Below are positions 43,040-53,373 of a stretch of 64,000 nucleotides of DNA, piece after piece. Origin of the DNA: Pictodentalium vernedei (lineage: Eukaryota > Mollusca > Scaphopoda > Dentaliida > Dentaliidae). The stretch's first letter is position 1. Every line of letters starts with the position of its first letter. Made by a program: the position numbers and the translations under genes. Location of the stretch: the NCBI GenBank assembly GCA_031216915.1, contig CM062297.1, positions 182,226,083-182,290,082 of the forward strand. The letters are read 5' to 3'. Under the pieces are notes generated by a model. The model worked only from the letters and a program-made list of their open reading frames with translations. It made no database searches and was not told the DNA's origin.

Positions 43040-43560
43040 GTATCTGCGAGGTTTCGAAATTCGATTTGATTCGAAATCATTCCCATGATTCGATTCGATT
43101 TGACTCGCACTAACTTGAAAAATTTCTAATCGTCGAGATTTTCTCAACATAAAATTCTTTAAAGTGTCGCCTCTTGAACTCTTCTTTTCTCATCAGGTCT
43201 CATGAGAAGAAGAAGAGTTCAAGGAGGCTCCGCTTCTGAAACTACTTTGGTTCCGTTTTGGAATATTCCACTTTTTTATTGACTAGTCGAAATAGACGAG
43301 TCGATGTCAATTGAATACAATACTTGAGTAGAGACTCGCAATATCTACGGCTGTAAGAAGGTTTACATTTACAGTTTGAAGAGATGTAAGTTTCTTCTTC
43401 CTGATTCGATTCGGAATGCGATTAGACACGAAATTTGAGATTCGCATGACTATACGAATTTGTGAACCGAATTCGCCAGGACTGTACTAATTTGTGAACC
43501 GAATTTAAGTGGAACTTCACCGAGGTCCGAATCGAATTTAGAAGACGAGGCTCATAAATT
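43040..43560. repeat. ATTCGATTCG-rich decayed element with a hairpin
   Basis: Repeats of CGAAATTCGATTTGATTCG type near the left end and AATTTGTGAACCGAATT type near the right end. A hairpin with arms CCTCTTGAACTCTTCTT / AAGAAGAGTTCAAGGAGG lies at 43170-43228. This could be an old non-autonomous DNA element; the ends were not resolved. Confidence 0.4.
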
Positions 43561-43599
43561 GTGTATCGATGCGCCGAGTTTGATATCTTTTATATTAGA

Positions 43600-44050
43600 T
43601 CAGCGCACTATGGAAAAATTGAGTGAGATAATTTTTAGTGTCCACTCAAAAACAATAGATTTCGTTTCAACCTTGAATTGATGCATGAAAGTAAACAGCT
43701 GATGCGCATTGATACTCAGATCGATACTCTGAACAGGTTGCGTCTTGTGATCTGATTCAGCTGGTGGGTTTCGAGCATCAGTTAAAGGTGAATACATGTT
43801 GAATTATTGCTGGAAATGAACTGTATCCACTCAAAAGCACTAGATTGTCACTTCATTATACGTTTTTGGAACAAATTGATCATTTCCAGTGACAATTTGC
43901 CTCGTATTCACCTTGAAGTGATGCTTTGAAAGCCGCCATTTTGATTGATACCATGAAAGTGAAGATTTCCATATCTTCACAGTGGAGGATACATTTCTAT
44001 CTTTCTGCAATTTTTTCAATAATCTATCGTTTATCGTACAATACAAAAGA
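43600..44050 (+). repeat. Repeat family G (copy 2)
   Basis: Homologous to 8640-9120 in the same orientation. With copy 3 at 44290 it forms a direct pair separated by about 240 bp. Confidence 0.7.
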
Positions 44051-44199
44051 AAATATTCTTATGTACTGAGAATTTAATACCATGACTCATTCACCAGCTG
44101 TAGCAATAATTTATCAATACTGCATGACTCGATTAATTTAATTATATCATAATTTACATTTGTTATAACATTCTGTTGTTTTATCCTCAAAATATTGAA

Positions 44200-44290
44200 T
44201 GTACAGAACAGCTGCCATGAATTGTTCGCAATCCACGTGTGGGCAATGATTTCATGCATGATTTACCAGGTAATAAAAACCATTTCTCTC
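44200..44290 (+). mobile_element. Left-end fragment of MITE family C
   Basis: GCAATCCACGTGTGGGCAAT, GATTTCATGCATGATTTACC and GGTAATAAAAACC follow the left half of family C (TCGTAATCCACGCTTGGGCA, GGTAATAAAAATC). It lies between the two family G units. Confidence 0.5.
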
Positions 44291-44760
44291 GGTCACGAGT
44301 CATCCACCCAAAAAGACTAGATTTTCGTTTTATTATACCCTTTTTATAAGAATCTGATCATTCCTATCGATAATTCAACCTTGAATTGATGCATGAAAGT
44401 AAACAGTGATGCGCATTGATACGCGGAAGTGATTTGATCAATATTCGGAACAGGTAGCGTCTTGAGATCTGATTCAGCTGGCGGGTTTCATGCATCAATT
44501 CAAGGTGAATACGTGTTGAATTATTGCTGGAAATGATCGGTGTCCACTCACAAACATTAGATTTTCTTTTCATTATACGCTTTTAGAACAAATTGATAAT
44601 TTCCAGTGTTAATTTGACTCGTATTCACCTTGAAGTGATGCTTTGAAGGCCGCCATTTTAATTGATACCGTGGAAGTGAAAATTTCTATATCTTCACAGT
44701 GGGGGATACGATTTCTATCTTTCCGCAATTGTTTCGACAATCTATCGTTCGCTTATAATA
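44290..44760 (+). repeat. Repeat family G (copy 3)
   Basis: Close match to 8640-9120, including GAAGGCCGCCATTTTAATTG and GGGGGATACGATTTCTATC. Confidence 0.7.
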
Positions 44761-44784
44761 AATAATCATATCCCCCCTTACAGG

Positions 44785-45040
44785 TGAGTTTCCTTTTGTT
44801 AATTCTACTAAATAAAAGTAACAAAAGGAGACTTAGCTTTTTATGGCAAGTTTATTAGAAGCAACTTGTTCACAGATAATTCGTAATTAAGGATATCTAT
44901 CGGTACCAAACCAATCAACAAGTGTCCACTCTGGCTATTTGTTTAGCGAATGTGTTTTTACAGTAATTTACAAGTTTTTATTGTTCCTGGGGAAAAATTG
45001 AGCACATCTCACCTTCTAGCCTTTTATATTGATGGAAAGG
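44785..45040 (-). repeat. Repeat family F (copy 3, inverted)
   Basis: GAGTTTCCTTTTGTTAATTC and AAAAGTAACAAAAGGAGAC are followed by GAAGCAACTTGTTCACAGAT, the inverse of the copy at 9129. Here F follows G in the opposite orientation from that at 9.1 kb, and the central hairpin is lost. Confidence 0.6.
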
Positions 45041-45603
45041 ACAGTGTATGTATTTTATACCATGATTACCTACTCTACTATACACAAAAGCCTACGACAT
45101 AAATCTTAGCTTTACACACCCACCGTTGTGAACACGTGTGTCTGTGGTGAACACGTCAGCGATGGGATTTCAATAGTTAAACTTGACACCTACAATGGAA
45201 CTACATCCAAGTTGACCTTTGGTGACCTCGACCTGAATACAAACTTATCTAAATTTATCGCTCGTCGCCTCGCGAAGAGTGAAATAAAAGCGGCAATTAT
45301 TTATTAAGTTTTAAATGCGTTTACCGCATAAGATACCAAAAATTAAAAAAAAAAACATGCGTTTTCTCATGTTAATAAAGCACCCATAACTCGAAGTTGT
45401 GTGTTATTATGTTTTTAAAATGGAAAAGGATCGTGATTTTTGCGTTTCTCTTTCCATTTCGTTTCGGCGATAAAACTGACAGCAGAAGTACCGCCCACTA
45501 GTACTCATTTAAACAAAAAGAGATTCGCACGTGTGTACGTCTGCTGCTCAGTAAAATCAAGAAAAAAATAATAGCGACTCTTAATAATCTGAAGATCATG
45601 GTA

Positions 45604-45702
45604 TAAATAAAATATTCCCAAAGTAGATTGGTGTTCCAAAGGTTCACCACTCGTGGTGAAGATTTGGTACACCAATCTACTGTGGGTATATTCTTTATTA
45701 TT
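45604..45702. repeat. Hairpin with ~32-bp arms
   Basis: AATATTCCCAAAGTAGATTG and its inverse ending near GTGGGTATATTCTTTATT, with an inner TCACCACTCGTGGTGA. A probable small fold-back element. Confidence 0.65.
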
Positions 45703-46306
45703 ACCACTTTTGCGGGCGTTCCTTGCACATTAACAATGTTTTACCGGGCGTTGAAACCTCGTAATGCTCAACAAGTACAAGTCACGTGTCGTGTTGGGCC
45801 GTTATTAACTATAACAGCCCAACACGTCAATAACAGCCCGACACGTCTAAATATAGACAATGACGTCACATCTCTCAGAAGAATCAACAATATTTTTTTC
45901 CCAGATTTCCATTTGGATCGAAATTCAATTCGGAGTTTTTGAATTTGTAAACACAATTAACACATTTGTTTCAAGTGTTTCCCTTTGTGTCACGGATAGA
46001 TAATGTATCAAATATAGGAAGATAATGTATCAAATATAGGAAGCGATACGCGCAAAGTAAGTGATGACATCTTTGATGAATAAACTCCTTGCCTAAAGTT
46101 CGCATTTCGAAGATATATTTCATCATCTAACTTCCCAAATTTCGCCGTAGACTGATCAGACGATAGTCATGTTACCCGGTTTGTTTGTCAACAAATTAGA
46201 CAATAGTGTCGCTGTTTTTTTAATTCTAAAATGTCAAACTTCATTTATTTATCTTATTTCCCATATAATTTAATTGTAATGTACCCGATGTTCGAAAGTG
46301 GCAATA

Positions 46307-46498
46307 ATAGAAATAACATAACTTTGTCGGGCATTACAGTGTATCAACGGCTCAACAGAAATGGTTAACAGCCCTTAAGCTTATTAGCGGCCCTCGACTT
46401 CGTCGCGGGCCGCTAATAAACTCTTGGGCTGTTAACCATTTCTGTTGAGCCGTTAATACACTGTAATGCCCTTCAAAATCATGTTATTGTTCTATTAT
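46307..46498. mobile_element. Fold-back MITE, family Q (copy 2)
   Basis: The arms of about 85 bp are nearly perfect: GGGCATTACAGTGTATCAAC, CAACAGAAATGGTTAACAGC and TATTAGCGGCCC pair with the inverse on the right. The GGCCCTCGACTTCGTCGCGG centre links it to 3966-4206. Confidence 0.75.
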
Positions 46499-46602
46499 AT
46501 ATTACGATGCGTACACTGATGATATAATGAACAAATAAAAAGTCACAAAACATCAAAAGATGGGGAGAACGTCCTTTTCTTATTTTTAAATGAGTTTCAA
46601 CC

Positions 46603-47479
46603 AGGGGGAGGCCACCAAAAATTTGCAAGACGTGACGTAGGGGTGGGTGGGTCTCTTGAGTGCGCCAAAAATGTGCATTTCCAACTTGTTCAATTTTTTG
46701 AATTTTTAAAAAATATATCAATATATCAGCTAATATATACCATCATTTGTGTTTCAAACCTTAAAGATGATGTTGTACATCACACTCTTAACATAAATAC
46801 AACATCAGGAGGCTTTATATGTGAGAATATTGGGCTTAAACTGGGAAAATGTCACACGTTAGTAGGGGGTGGGTGTCTTGTTCGAAATGTAGAAAATGTG
46901 CAGACAATATTTTGGGAACAATTCAAATGAAAATTTGTTCCCGTATATGTACACCTGCTCTGGCCAAGCCTGATAATGAACAGCTTGTCATTTGTAGATT
47001 GGGGCCCACAGCAGCCCACAGAGGTTTAAATTGGTGGTACTAGTTTAACCCTTTACCTAACATGGAAAGCAGACGACACTTACCAAAAAATGATTGAATA
47101 ACTAATTTTTGTCATTTTTTGTCTCAAAAACAGGTTATGACCCCTCATTGGAACGAGCTCGACGAGCTCGTTCCAATGAGGGGTCATAACCTATGTTTTT
47201 GAGACAAAAAATGAAAAAATAATAGAAATTAATTGGCGATTTTTTAGAATAGCGCTGACCGGTTTGGGTCGTTACGTTGGGTAAAGGGTTAAGAACATTA
47301 TGAAAAACCCCTAAAGACAGCTGTGCCTACTAAGTTTATAAGCTTATTTTGGATTTTAATGGGAGAGTGGGGGTGGGTGTCTGAGAACGGTAGTAGAACA
47401 TTTGCACGTAGGGGTGGGTGGGTGTAAAAAGGAGCCGAATAAAAAATAGGACGTCACGTCTTGCAAATTTTTAGTGCCC
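46603..47479 (+). mobile_element. TIR element, family O (copy 2), interrupted by MITE A
   Basis: The left end ACCAAAAATTTGCAAGACGT and right end ACGTCTTGCAAATTTTTAGT are inverted, each bordered by a G/C run. The interior matches 7262-8100 except where a family A MITE sits (47045-47292). Without the MITE the element would be about 630 bp. The open frames are not conserved between copies. Confidence 0.75.
47045..47292 (-). mobile_element. Palindromic TTAA MITE family A (copy 15)
   Basis: TTAACCCTTTACCTAACATG and GTTGGGTAAAGGGTTAA ends and a complete palindrome apart from a small gap in the left arm (AAAACAGGTTATG). Confidence 0.9.
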
Positions 47480-47505
47480 CCCCCCCCCCCCTCCCCTTAT
47501 TTCAA

Positions 47506-47780
47506 CAGAGAATAAAGCGAAACGTTCACACGGATTGGGAAAAAACTGTAGAAAGCCAGTTTCTGTATTTTAATGATACTTTACAGGAAAATGTCAGAAA
47601 GTTTGTGAAATGATGCGCATATCGATTATACAAATTTGCTGCCATTTCGTCGAAATTTCAATTCTTACATAAAATTCCCTTAACCTTAGTATTAAATTTA
47701 CCGACTGATTTACCAAATTATAGGAAGTTAACACTCCCGTAAATCTCTTTCAATGGCGAAAATTGTCATTCGTATTTGCA
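47506..47780 (-). repeat. Repeat family P (inverted copy)
   Basis: Inverse of 29885-30420: AGAAAGTTTGTGAAATGATG, GACTGATTTACC, TAAATCTCTTTCAATGG. Adjoins the right terminus of element O. Confidence 0.65.
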
Positions 47781-47813
47781 ATTCCTCTTAATATTCTCTA
47801 AAAAGAAGAGTCT

Positions 47814-48156
47814 CTGGGGGCGTGGTGGCTCAGTAGGTAGTGGTGCAGGCTGCAAGCCGAGAGGTCCTCGGTTCGAATCACACCTGCGGCAACCGTGTTG
47901 AGTCCTTGGGCAAGACACTTCACTCACATTGCGCACGGTGGCGTTGTGTACTAGGCCGTTTTGCACGTCGATGGTGCACTTGTCTTCGACAATGCTAACC
48001 CTGCATGTGTGGAGTTAGTATGTTGAGGAGACTGACAGTTGCTCGCCGTTGCTTGGTGTTTCTCTTCGGATATTCCGGCTTATTTCACCCGTATACCTGT
48101 CCGACATGAGGTGACTCTGGCTGTCGAGAGTGTCGTTAATCCCCAATAAATATTTT
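47814..48156 (+). mobile_element. SINE family D, full length, tRNA-like head, tail type 2
   Basis: AAGAGTCT duplications at 47806-47813 and 48157-48164. The head includes GTGGCTCAGTAGGTAGTGG and the B box GGTTCGAATC; the core TCCTTGGGCAAGACACTTC and shared body follow. The tail CCGACATGAGGTGACTCTGG differs from the type-1 tail of the 30460 copy. The 3' A/T tail is short (CCCAATAAATATTTT). Confidence 0.9.
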
Positions 48157-48389
48157 AAGAGTCTGTATAACGTGTAATAAATATAGTTCTCCAATCATTT
48201 TAAGTTTGATAAATGAAATATGTTTAAACTGAACTAAATTAAACAAAATTCCTCGGCCGGTTCTGTCTGTTTCTTTTATCTCAATCATCTTCCAACAGTC
48301 GAAATGTCATTTGTTTTTTGTTTGTATTGTTTCTGTATACATTATGATAAAGCCAATGACTTCCCCCTTCTTATTGATTGCGAGATAGA

Positions 48390-48637
48390 GTATAGTCGCC
48401 GTGGACTGGTCGTAATCCACGCTTGGGCAGTGATGTCCACGTATGCGTTTACCCGGTAATAAAAATCATCATCAGCAAAATTTTAATTAAAGAAAGCACC
48501 GAGTTGTACCGGTGCTTCATTAATTAAATTTTTGATGATTACTCCTATAATTAGCGTTTGGAATCCAATATTATTGCGTCCATGGAAATATTGCCCGCCT
48601 GTGGAAAGTGACCAGTCCACAGCGGCCGTATTGTAGT
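48390..48637 (+). mobile_element. MITE family C (copy 3), complete
   Basis: The left GTCGCCGTGGACTGGTCG and right GTGACCAGTCCACAGCGGCC ends are inverted. The hairpin is slightly shortened (GAAAGCACCGAGTTGTACCG). This uninterrupted copy shows the pre-insertion structure of 39389-39880. Confidence 0.8.
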
Positions 48638-48672
48638 GTATTATTTCCGATAGCTTTTACCCATCAAGGGCT

Positions 48673-48922
48673 TTAACCCTTTACCCATCGAAGACGATAT
48701 CAAAATTTATTATTTTAAATACAATTTTTTCAAATTTTTCAAAATATTTCAACAAAACCATATCATGTGACCCCCTCGTTGGAACGAGCTCGACGAGCTC
48801 GTTCCAACGAGGGGTCACATGATAATGTTTTGTTGAAATTTTTTGAAAAATAATATTTCTTCAACTGGGGAATTTGCATATTACGCCTTGGGATGCTGCC
48901 GATTCGTTGGGTAAAGGGTTAA
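48673..48922 (+). mobile_element. TTAA MITE family A, variant A2 (copy 2)
   Basis: TTAACCCTTTACCCATCG and CGTTGGGTAAAGGGTTAA ends; palindrome with ATATCATGTGACCCCCTCG. Same shoulders as the copy at 30078. Confidence 0.85.
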
Positions 48923-49536
48923 ACATAATCGCACACTATACACTTTCTGAAAAAATAGCCGTGGGACATTCCAACTGACGGAACACAATACGGCCTTTAA
49001 AAGATTTTTTTCCAGAATTCAAGTTCGTTATTTCTAAATTCAAGAACTGAAATGCCTGTCTTGGGCAAGTCCCTTGTTCTCATTTCTAATCAGCTAAATC
49101 AACCAGTAAGAAACCGCATGCATCACAAAAGGGCGACAACTGAGTACGAACTGACAGTGGGTGTGGCTCAAGGACATGGAGTCTGATTGGCCCTACTCGG
49201 GTTTGGTCGGAGGCAGAGGTCGGAAAATGTCAGAAATAGTTGGGAGTAGCTGAGAGTAGGTCGAGATGGTGGAAGTTTTCGGGTCGTTGTAAGTAATTTT
49301 ACTCGATGTGATGTTGTTTCTGGTGAATTGACACACTCATATTGAATCGATCACACCTCTGGAAAGCTTCTAAGTTCTATAGCTCTAGATGGTAGTGAAG
49401 ATGGTCACCCAGATCGGCGCGTTTCGACACGTCTTGTAGTTTCGGTTCTATCTTGGTAATTTTACACGATAGCGGTTTGCTTCCGGTGATTTGATATATT
49501 AGTCCAGGCACATTAGACATAAAAATGAGAAAGTAA
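48923..49536. other. Unannotated stretch upstream of the nuclease transposon
   Basis: No gene or repeat recognised. Two loosely similar phrases (GTAATTTTACTCGATGTGAT and GGTAATTTTACACGATAGC) lie about 170 bp apart. Confidence 0.4.
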
Positions 49537-49885
49537 GGAAAAAAATCGGAGAAAGCTGATTTTTTTTATATGTTTCCGGGACACACATTGCGGATAAAGT
49601 GTGAAAAGTCCCCGCGAATCCGAGTTGAGCTTTTTTAGTTATAGCGTTTTTTTGATGAAAAAAAAAAATTAAAAAAAAATTCGACTCAGCTCCATATTTC
49701 TCATTCTTATTCGCCTTAGTAGGGTGAGAATCATAAATATCGTGCTGAATTATATTGAGAATACATATCCCCAACAGAAAATGCCAACTTTGTACCAATC
49801 CTCACACTCAATGGTGAAATATTCACGAAAATGTACAAAATTACGAAAAATTTTTTATTGTTTTCATACACACAACGGTACACAA
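49537..49885 (+). repeat. Left terminal inverted repeat of the nuclease unit
   Basis: Partner of 53030-53373. Identical in the outer 29 bp, then diverged with indels. The minus-strand frame through it (49499-49798) is not a supported gene. Confidence 0.75.
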
Positions 49886-50086
49886 CGTCCATTAAATCAA
49901 ATCTACGACTACTTTGGGAGTTAAATTATATATCAAAAATTGCAGAAAAGTAGTGGCTTTATAATGATATATAACAATAGTCATTTATTCCATAATGAAC
50001 TGGTGAAACGTGTGAAATATTAACCATACCCCCTAAACTCAAATTCAAACGGCATCGACTTTTCTCATTCAAATACCGTATTATAC

Positions 50087-50088
50087 AG
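50087..50088 (+). promoter_or_regulatory. Candidate 3' splice acceptor
   Basis: A pyrimidine-rich stretch CTTTTCTCATTC (50059-50070) is followed by TTATACAG, after which the coding similarity begins at once with GGACTGAACG. The reading frame is open back to 49999 but contains no ATG before 50203. An upstream exon spliced here would supply the missing N-terminus. Inference from consensus only. Confidence 0.4.
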
Positions 50089-52680
50089 GGACTGAACGTT
50101 TGTCCAGTGACGTTTGATCAACCACTTTATATCAAAGCAGTGGAGATTGTGTCTTCGTCAGATAAGTTGACAAAAGTTTTCGTTAGACTCGGCGGCTTCC
50201 ATATGATTATGTCATATTTAGGGGCAATTGGTTCGATCATGGCTGGTAGCGGCTTGGATGAACTTTGGGGGACTGTTTATGCTGGTGGGTCAATCCATCA
50301 TTTGATCAGTGGTCATGCATATTCAAGAGCAGTTCGTGCCCATTTGCTAACACAAATTGCCATTACAAAACTTGTGTTTGAAGAAAGCCGAACACTGGAT
50401 AACATAGATTGCACAGAAGTCAATGAAATATTCTGTGGACTTGCCAGAGGTGACTGTACAACAGCTGACGCTGTCAATCAAGAAAGTGTCAACCATCTAC
50501 TGTCAAAATTACACGAACTGCTCCAGAATGCGTCCGTAGGACGCACAGGAAAGCTTTGGGTACAATACTACGAGCAAATAGGTCTTCTCCAGTTGTTCTT
50601 GAGAGCAGAGCGCACAGGCGACTGGGAACTCCACACATATTGTGTTCGCAATATGATTCCAGTATTTCACGCAGGTGGTCATTTTGCATACGCAAAAAGT
50701 TCTCATCTCTATTTGCAGCAGATGAATGAGCTAACAGAAATAATGCAACAGGATGATTTGAAGTTGTTCACTGAGAAAGGTTACTTTACCATAAGGCGCT
50801 CAGATAAATTCTGGGACGGGATATATTCTGATCAGACCATAGAGCTGTGTTTAATCAGAATGTTCAAGCTCCCTGGTGGTCTCACACATGGCAGGGGAAT
50901 AACCGATAGCACTGTTGCGAAATGGGTACATGGACTACCTCTTTGCCTTCCGATATGTAATGCTCTCGAAAATTTTGTTCATGTTCACACTGGTCATGGC
51001 GAACAACATCGGGATCTCCGTCAAAGTTCACAATTGACTGATGCCAATGATATCACCAAATTATTGAACTGGCTCAGAGTGCATTCCCCCTTTCAGAATA
51101 GAGATCCACTACAATTAGTCTCTATAGCGACCGGGCTTGTGGCCGACGAAACTGTGAACTGTGACCAAGTTCGCAAAATTGGTGAATGTTGCGTATCGAA
51201 TGTTGTAAGCAAAACGTTCAACAGCATCAAACTACGACGTGTTGACACTGTGAAGTCTTTCGCATCGATGGCAAATAGCATCAAAGTCCGTGGAAGTAAG
51301 GTAGTGATTGACCCCACAATTCTGTTCAACCGCATCACATGTGTTATTCAGTCACAAGCAGAGATGGAAGAGTATCTCAATTATGAACTCGCCCCGAAAC
51401 CACCAGCATTGTTTGATTCTGCTGGAATGAGGAAGACACAGAAAAGCACGCTCGGTAAGATCCTCAAAACATACGGTTTCGAGCAAACTAAAATCCCAGA
51501 ACATTCTCTGTTTGTTGTAGATGGTGGATTTTTATTGAGGGCAGTTGTATGGCCTAAACAGTCGTCATATAAGGACATATGTACATCATATTCCAATTAT
51601 CTAGTGAGACATTTTGGGGCGAACGTCGTGGTTGTTTTTGATGGTTATGCTTGTACAATGTCGACAAAGGGCATGGAACAAGCCCGTAGATCTAAAGACA
51701 GGTATTCCATTGATATCAATATCTCACCCGAGTTACCAGCCACCACACCCCAATCCGATTTCCTTGCAAATGCCAAGAACAAAACCCAACTGATCGATCT
51801 TCTAATGCAGGAGCTATCTGCTATCACTATTCAGTCCAAGCAGGCCGAGGCTGATGCTGATGTACTGATAGCCGAAACTGCACTTGACATCGCTCAAGAT
51901 GACAACAATGTTGTCGTTGTGGGAACAGACACAGCCTTGTTAGTCATTCTTACCTCTCGAGTTCAACCGGGATGTAATATTCACATGATGTATTCCATTA
52001 CCCCAAACTTACTAGTTTCAGTTAGTGAAATAGCAACCAAAATGGGTGACCATAGAAGCAACCTCCTTGTAGCACATTCTATAAGTGGTTGTGACACTAC
52101 TTCTGCACTCTTTCGAGTTGGTAAGAAGAAAGTATTCAGTACAATTGTCTCCGATGTTACTAGCGACTCACAACAGTATGTCAACACAATTTTGGCGGAT
52201 GACAGTACACCAAGCGCAGTAGCCGCTGCCGGGGAACAACTTCTCCTGATCTTATACGGGAGTAAAACTGTTTCCTCTCTCGACCAATATAGATATGTCA
52301 CTTACAAGCGTTATGTAGCAAAATCTAAACTGAATAAACCCATCGACCTAGCCTCACTCCCACCAAGCAGCGATGCTGCACAACAACATGTCTACAGATG
52401 TTATCTCCAGGTCCAACAATGGCTGGGCACTTCGCTTCCTCCAACTGATTGGGGGTGGTCGCTAGACAATGGACTTCTTGTACCGACTGCAGCCACAAAG
52501 CCATGTGCCCCCGATAACCTACTGAATCTGATCAGTTGTGGTTGCAAGAGTGCTTGTACAAAAAGGTGTGGGTGTAAGAAGGCAGGACTCTCTTGCTCAG
52601 GTTTGTGTAATTGCAGTTCGGATTCTTGTAACAACCACAGAAACACTGTCCTGTCGGAAATTTCTGAGTTCGATGAATAA
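50089..52680 (+). CDS. FEN1/XPG-like (PIN-fold) nuclease with C-terminal CXC zinc cluster
   Basis: An open frame of about 863 codons without stop or frameshift. There is no ATG at the start: the first codons read GLNVCP-VTFDQP, position 50107 is GTG and the first in-frame ATG is 50203. Numbering from 50107, residues 1-430 are a family-specific region (RLGGFHMIMSYLGAIGS at 27-43, GGLTHGRGITDS at 257-268). Residues 465-675 hold the nuclease pattern: VVDGG (D472), VVVFDGY (D512), EADADVLIAE (E581, D583, D585), VVGTDTALLVIL (D608) and SGCDTT (D663), the acidic set and order of FEN1/XPG-type nucleases, which cleave DNA with two metal ions. Residues 811-841 carry nine cysteines (CGC...C...CGC......C...CNC....C), close to the Tesmin/TSO1 CXC zinc-binding motif for DNA. 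Similar proteins recur as uncharacterised proteins in aquatic invertebrates (from memory). A transposon-encoded recombinase or repair-type nuclease is plausible; no DDE or tyrosine recombinase motif was seen. The N-terminus is probably incomplete. Confidence 0.75.
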   Translation, partial: GLNVCPVTFDQPLYIKAVEIVSSSDKLTKVFVRLGGFHMIMSYLGAIGSIMAGSGLDELWGTVYAGGSIHHLISGHAYSRAVRAHLLTQIAITKLVFEESRTLDNIDCTEVNEIFCGLARGDCTTADAVNQESVNHLLSKLHELLQNASVGRTGKLWVQYYEQIGLLQLFLRAERTGDWELHTYCVRNMIPVFHAGGHFAYAKSSHLYLQQMNELTEIMQQDDLKLFTEKGYFTIRRSDKFWDGIYSDQTIELCLIRMFKLPGGLTHGRGITDSTVAKWVHGLPLCLPICNALENFVHVHTGHGEQHRDLRQSSQLTDANDITKLLNWLRVHSPFQNRDPLQLVSIATGLVADETVNCDQVRKIGECCVSNVVSKTFNSIKLRRVDTVKSFASMANSIKVRGSKVVIDPTILFNRITCVIQSQAEMEEYLNYELAPKPPALFDSAGMRKTQKSTLGKILKTYGFEQTKIPEHSLFVVDGGFLLRAVVWPKQSSYKDICTSYSNYLVRHFGANVVVVFDGYACTMSTKGMEQARRSKDRYSIDINISPELPATTPQSDFLANAKNKTQLIDLLMQELSAITIQSKQAEADADVLIAETALDIAQDDNNVVVVGTDTALLVILTSRVQPGCNIHMMYSITPNLLVSVSEIATKMGDHRSNLLVAHSISGCDTTSALFRVGKKKVFSTIVSDVTSDSQQYVNTILADDSTPSAVAAAGEQLLLILYGSKTVSSLDQYRYVTYKRYVAKSKLNKPIDLASLPPSSDAAQQHVYRCYLQVQQWLGTSLPPTDWGWSLDNGLLVPTAATKPCAPDNLLNLISCGCKSACTKRCGCKKAGLSCSGLCNCSSDSCNNHRNTVLSEISEFDE

Positions 52681-52747
52681 TATGTATATAGGTCATGTCA
52701 TTTCTGTATATAGCGTTGATAATAGTCAATGTAACTTAATCCATGTT

Positions 52748-52816
52748 GATTGATTTGTACATTCTGTAAATATTATTTATTGATTTTTGTACATTCTGTA
52801 AATATTATTTATTGAT
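52748..52816 (+). repeat. Tandem 36-bp duplication in the 3' region
   Basis: TTGTACATTCTGTAAATATT and TATTTATTGAT occur twice in direct succession 70 bp after the stop codon. No canonical AATAAA is seen here; A/T-rich TATTTATT motifs might serve 3'-end or stability functions. Confidence 0.75.
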
Positions 52817-53029
52817 CTAATGCTGCCAGACACAGACGTGTCTGTTCGGTCCCAAGCCCGAAAATAGTTGAGTTCTCATGCTGACGAATTTTATACCAAA
52901 AGGGGAACTCGGCCAGAAGCAGAGGGGGTTTCCATAATGTCTATTTTGTAAGCAATGATAAAAGTCTTCAAATGGTGGTGGATTTTTTATCGTCTATCCA
53001 ACTAACATCCCGTTCTGTACTCTGACCCT

Positions 53030-53373
53030 TTGGGCAAATCCGTTAGGAAAATCGTCATTTTTTGCGTAAATCCGATACTTTTTGTGAATTTTCAATAATT
53101 TTTCGCAGAAATTGTCACAGAATGCACATTTTCCTCTAGGTAAATGTATATTAGACATTATGTAGCTCGAAATACGCGTAAACAAAAAATACAGTTGGAT
53201 CAATTCGAGGTTACAAAGTTCGTGCGATTTTTTTTGATTTTTTTCAAACGCGTTTTCGAAAAAAGGCTGTAGAAAAAAAAGCTCAACTGGGATTTTAGGG
53301 GACTTTTGTCTAATCGTTCAGTGACATGTACTCGACATTCCCTGAAAAAATCAGCTTTCTCCGATTTTTTTCC
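53030..53373 (-). repeat. Right terminal inverted repeat of the nuclease unit
   Basis: Inverse of 49537-49885. Contains the mirrored block AAAAGTCCCC at 53297-53306 and AAAGCTCAACTGGGATT, matching the left arm's TCCGAGTTGAGCTTTTTT. Confidence 0.75.

Larger units (their letters stand above)
49537..53373 (+). mobile_element. 3.8-kb TIR-bounded unit carrying a FEN-like nuclease ORF
   Basis: The two ends are inverted copies. The outermost 29 bases, beginning GGAAAAAAATCGGAGAAAGC, are identical on both sides (49537-49565 and 53373-53345). The similarity goes on through AAAGTCCCC...AGTTGAGCTTTTTT...AGC.TTTTTT and, more weakly, GAAAATG...TTCACGAAAATG...TTACG to about 49885 and 53030. The unit contains one long open frame on the plus strand, well centred (about 200 bp from the left arm and 350 from the right). 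TA precedes the left end and follows the right end one base out, so a TA target is possible but unproven. Together this is the structure of a DNA transposon; the alternative, a host gene that happens to lie in an inverted repeat, is less likely because both arms end at similar distances. Confidence 0.65.

Noticed and set aside
50107-50109. GTG as the start codon of the long nuclease frame
   Set aside because: This is nuclear eukaryotic sequence; the frame is open further upstream and similarity appears to continue to 50089 at a splice-acceptor-like site. A GTG start is not credible.
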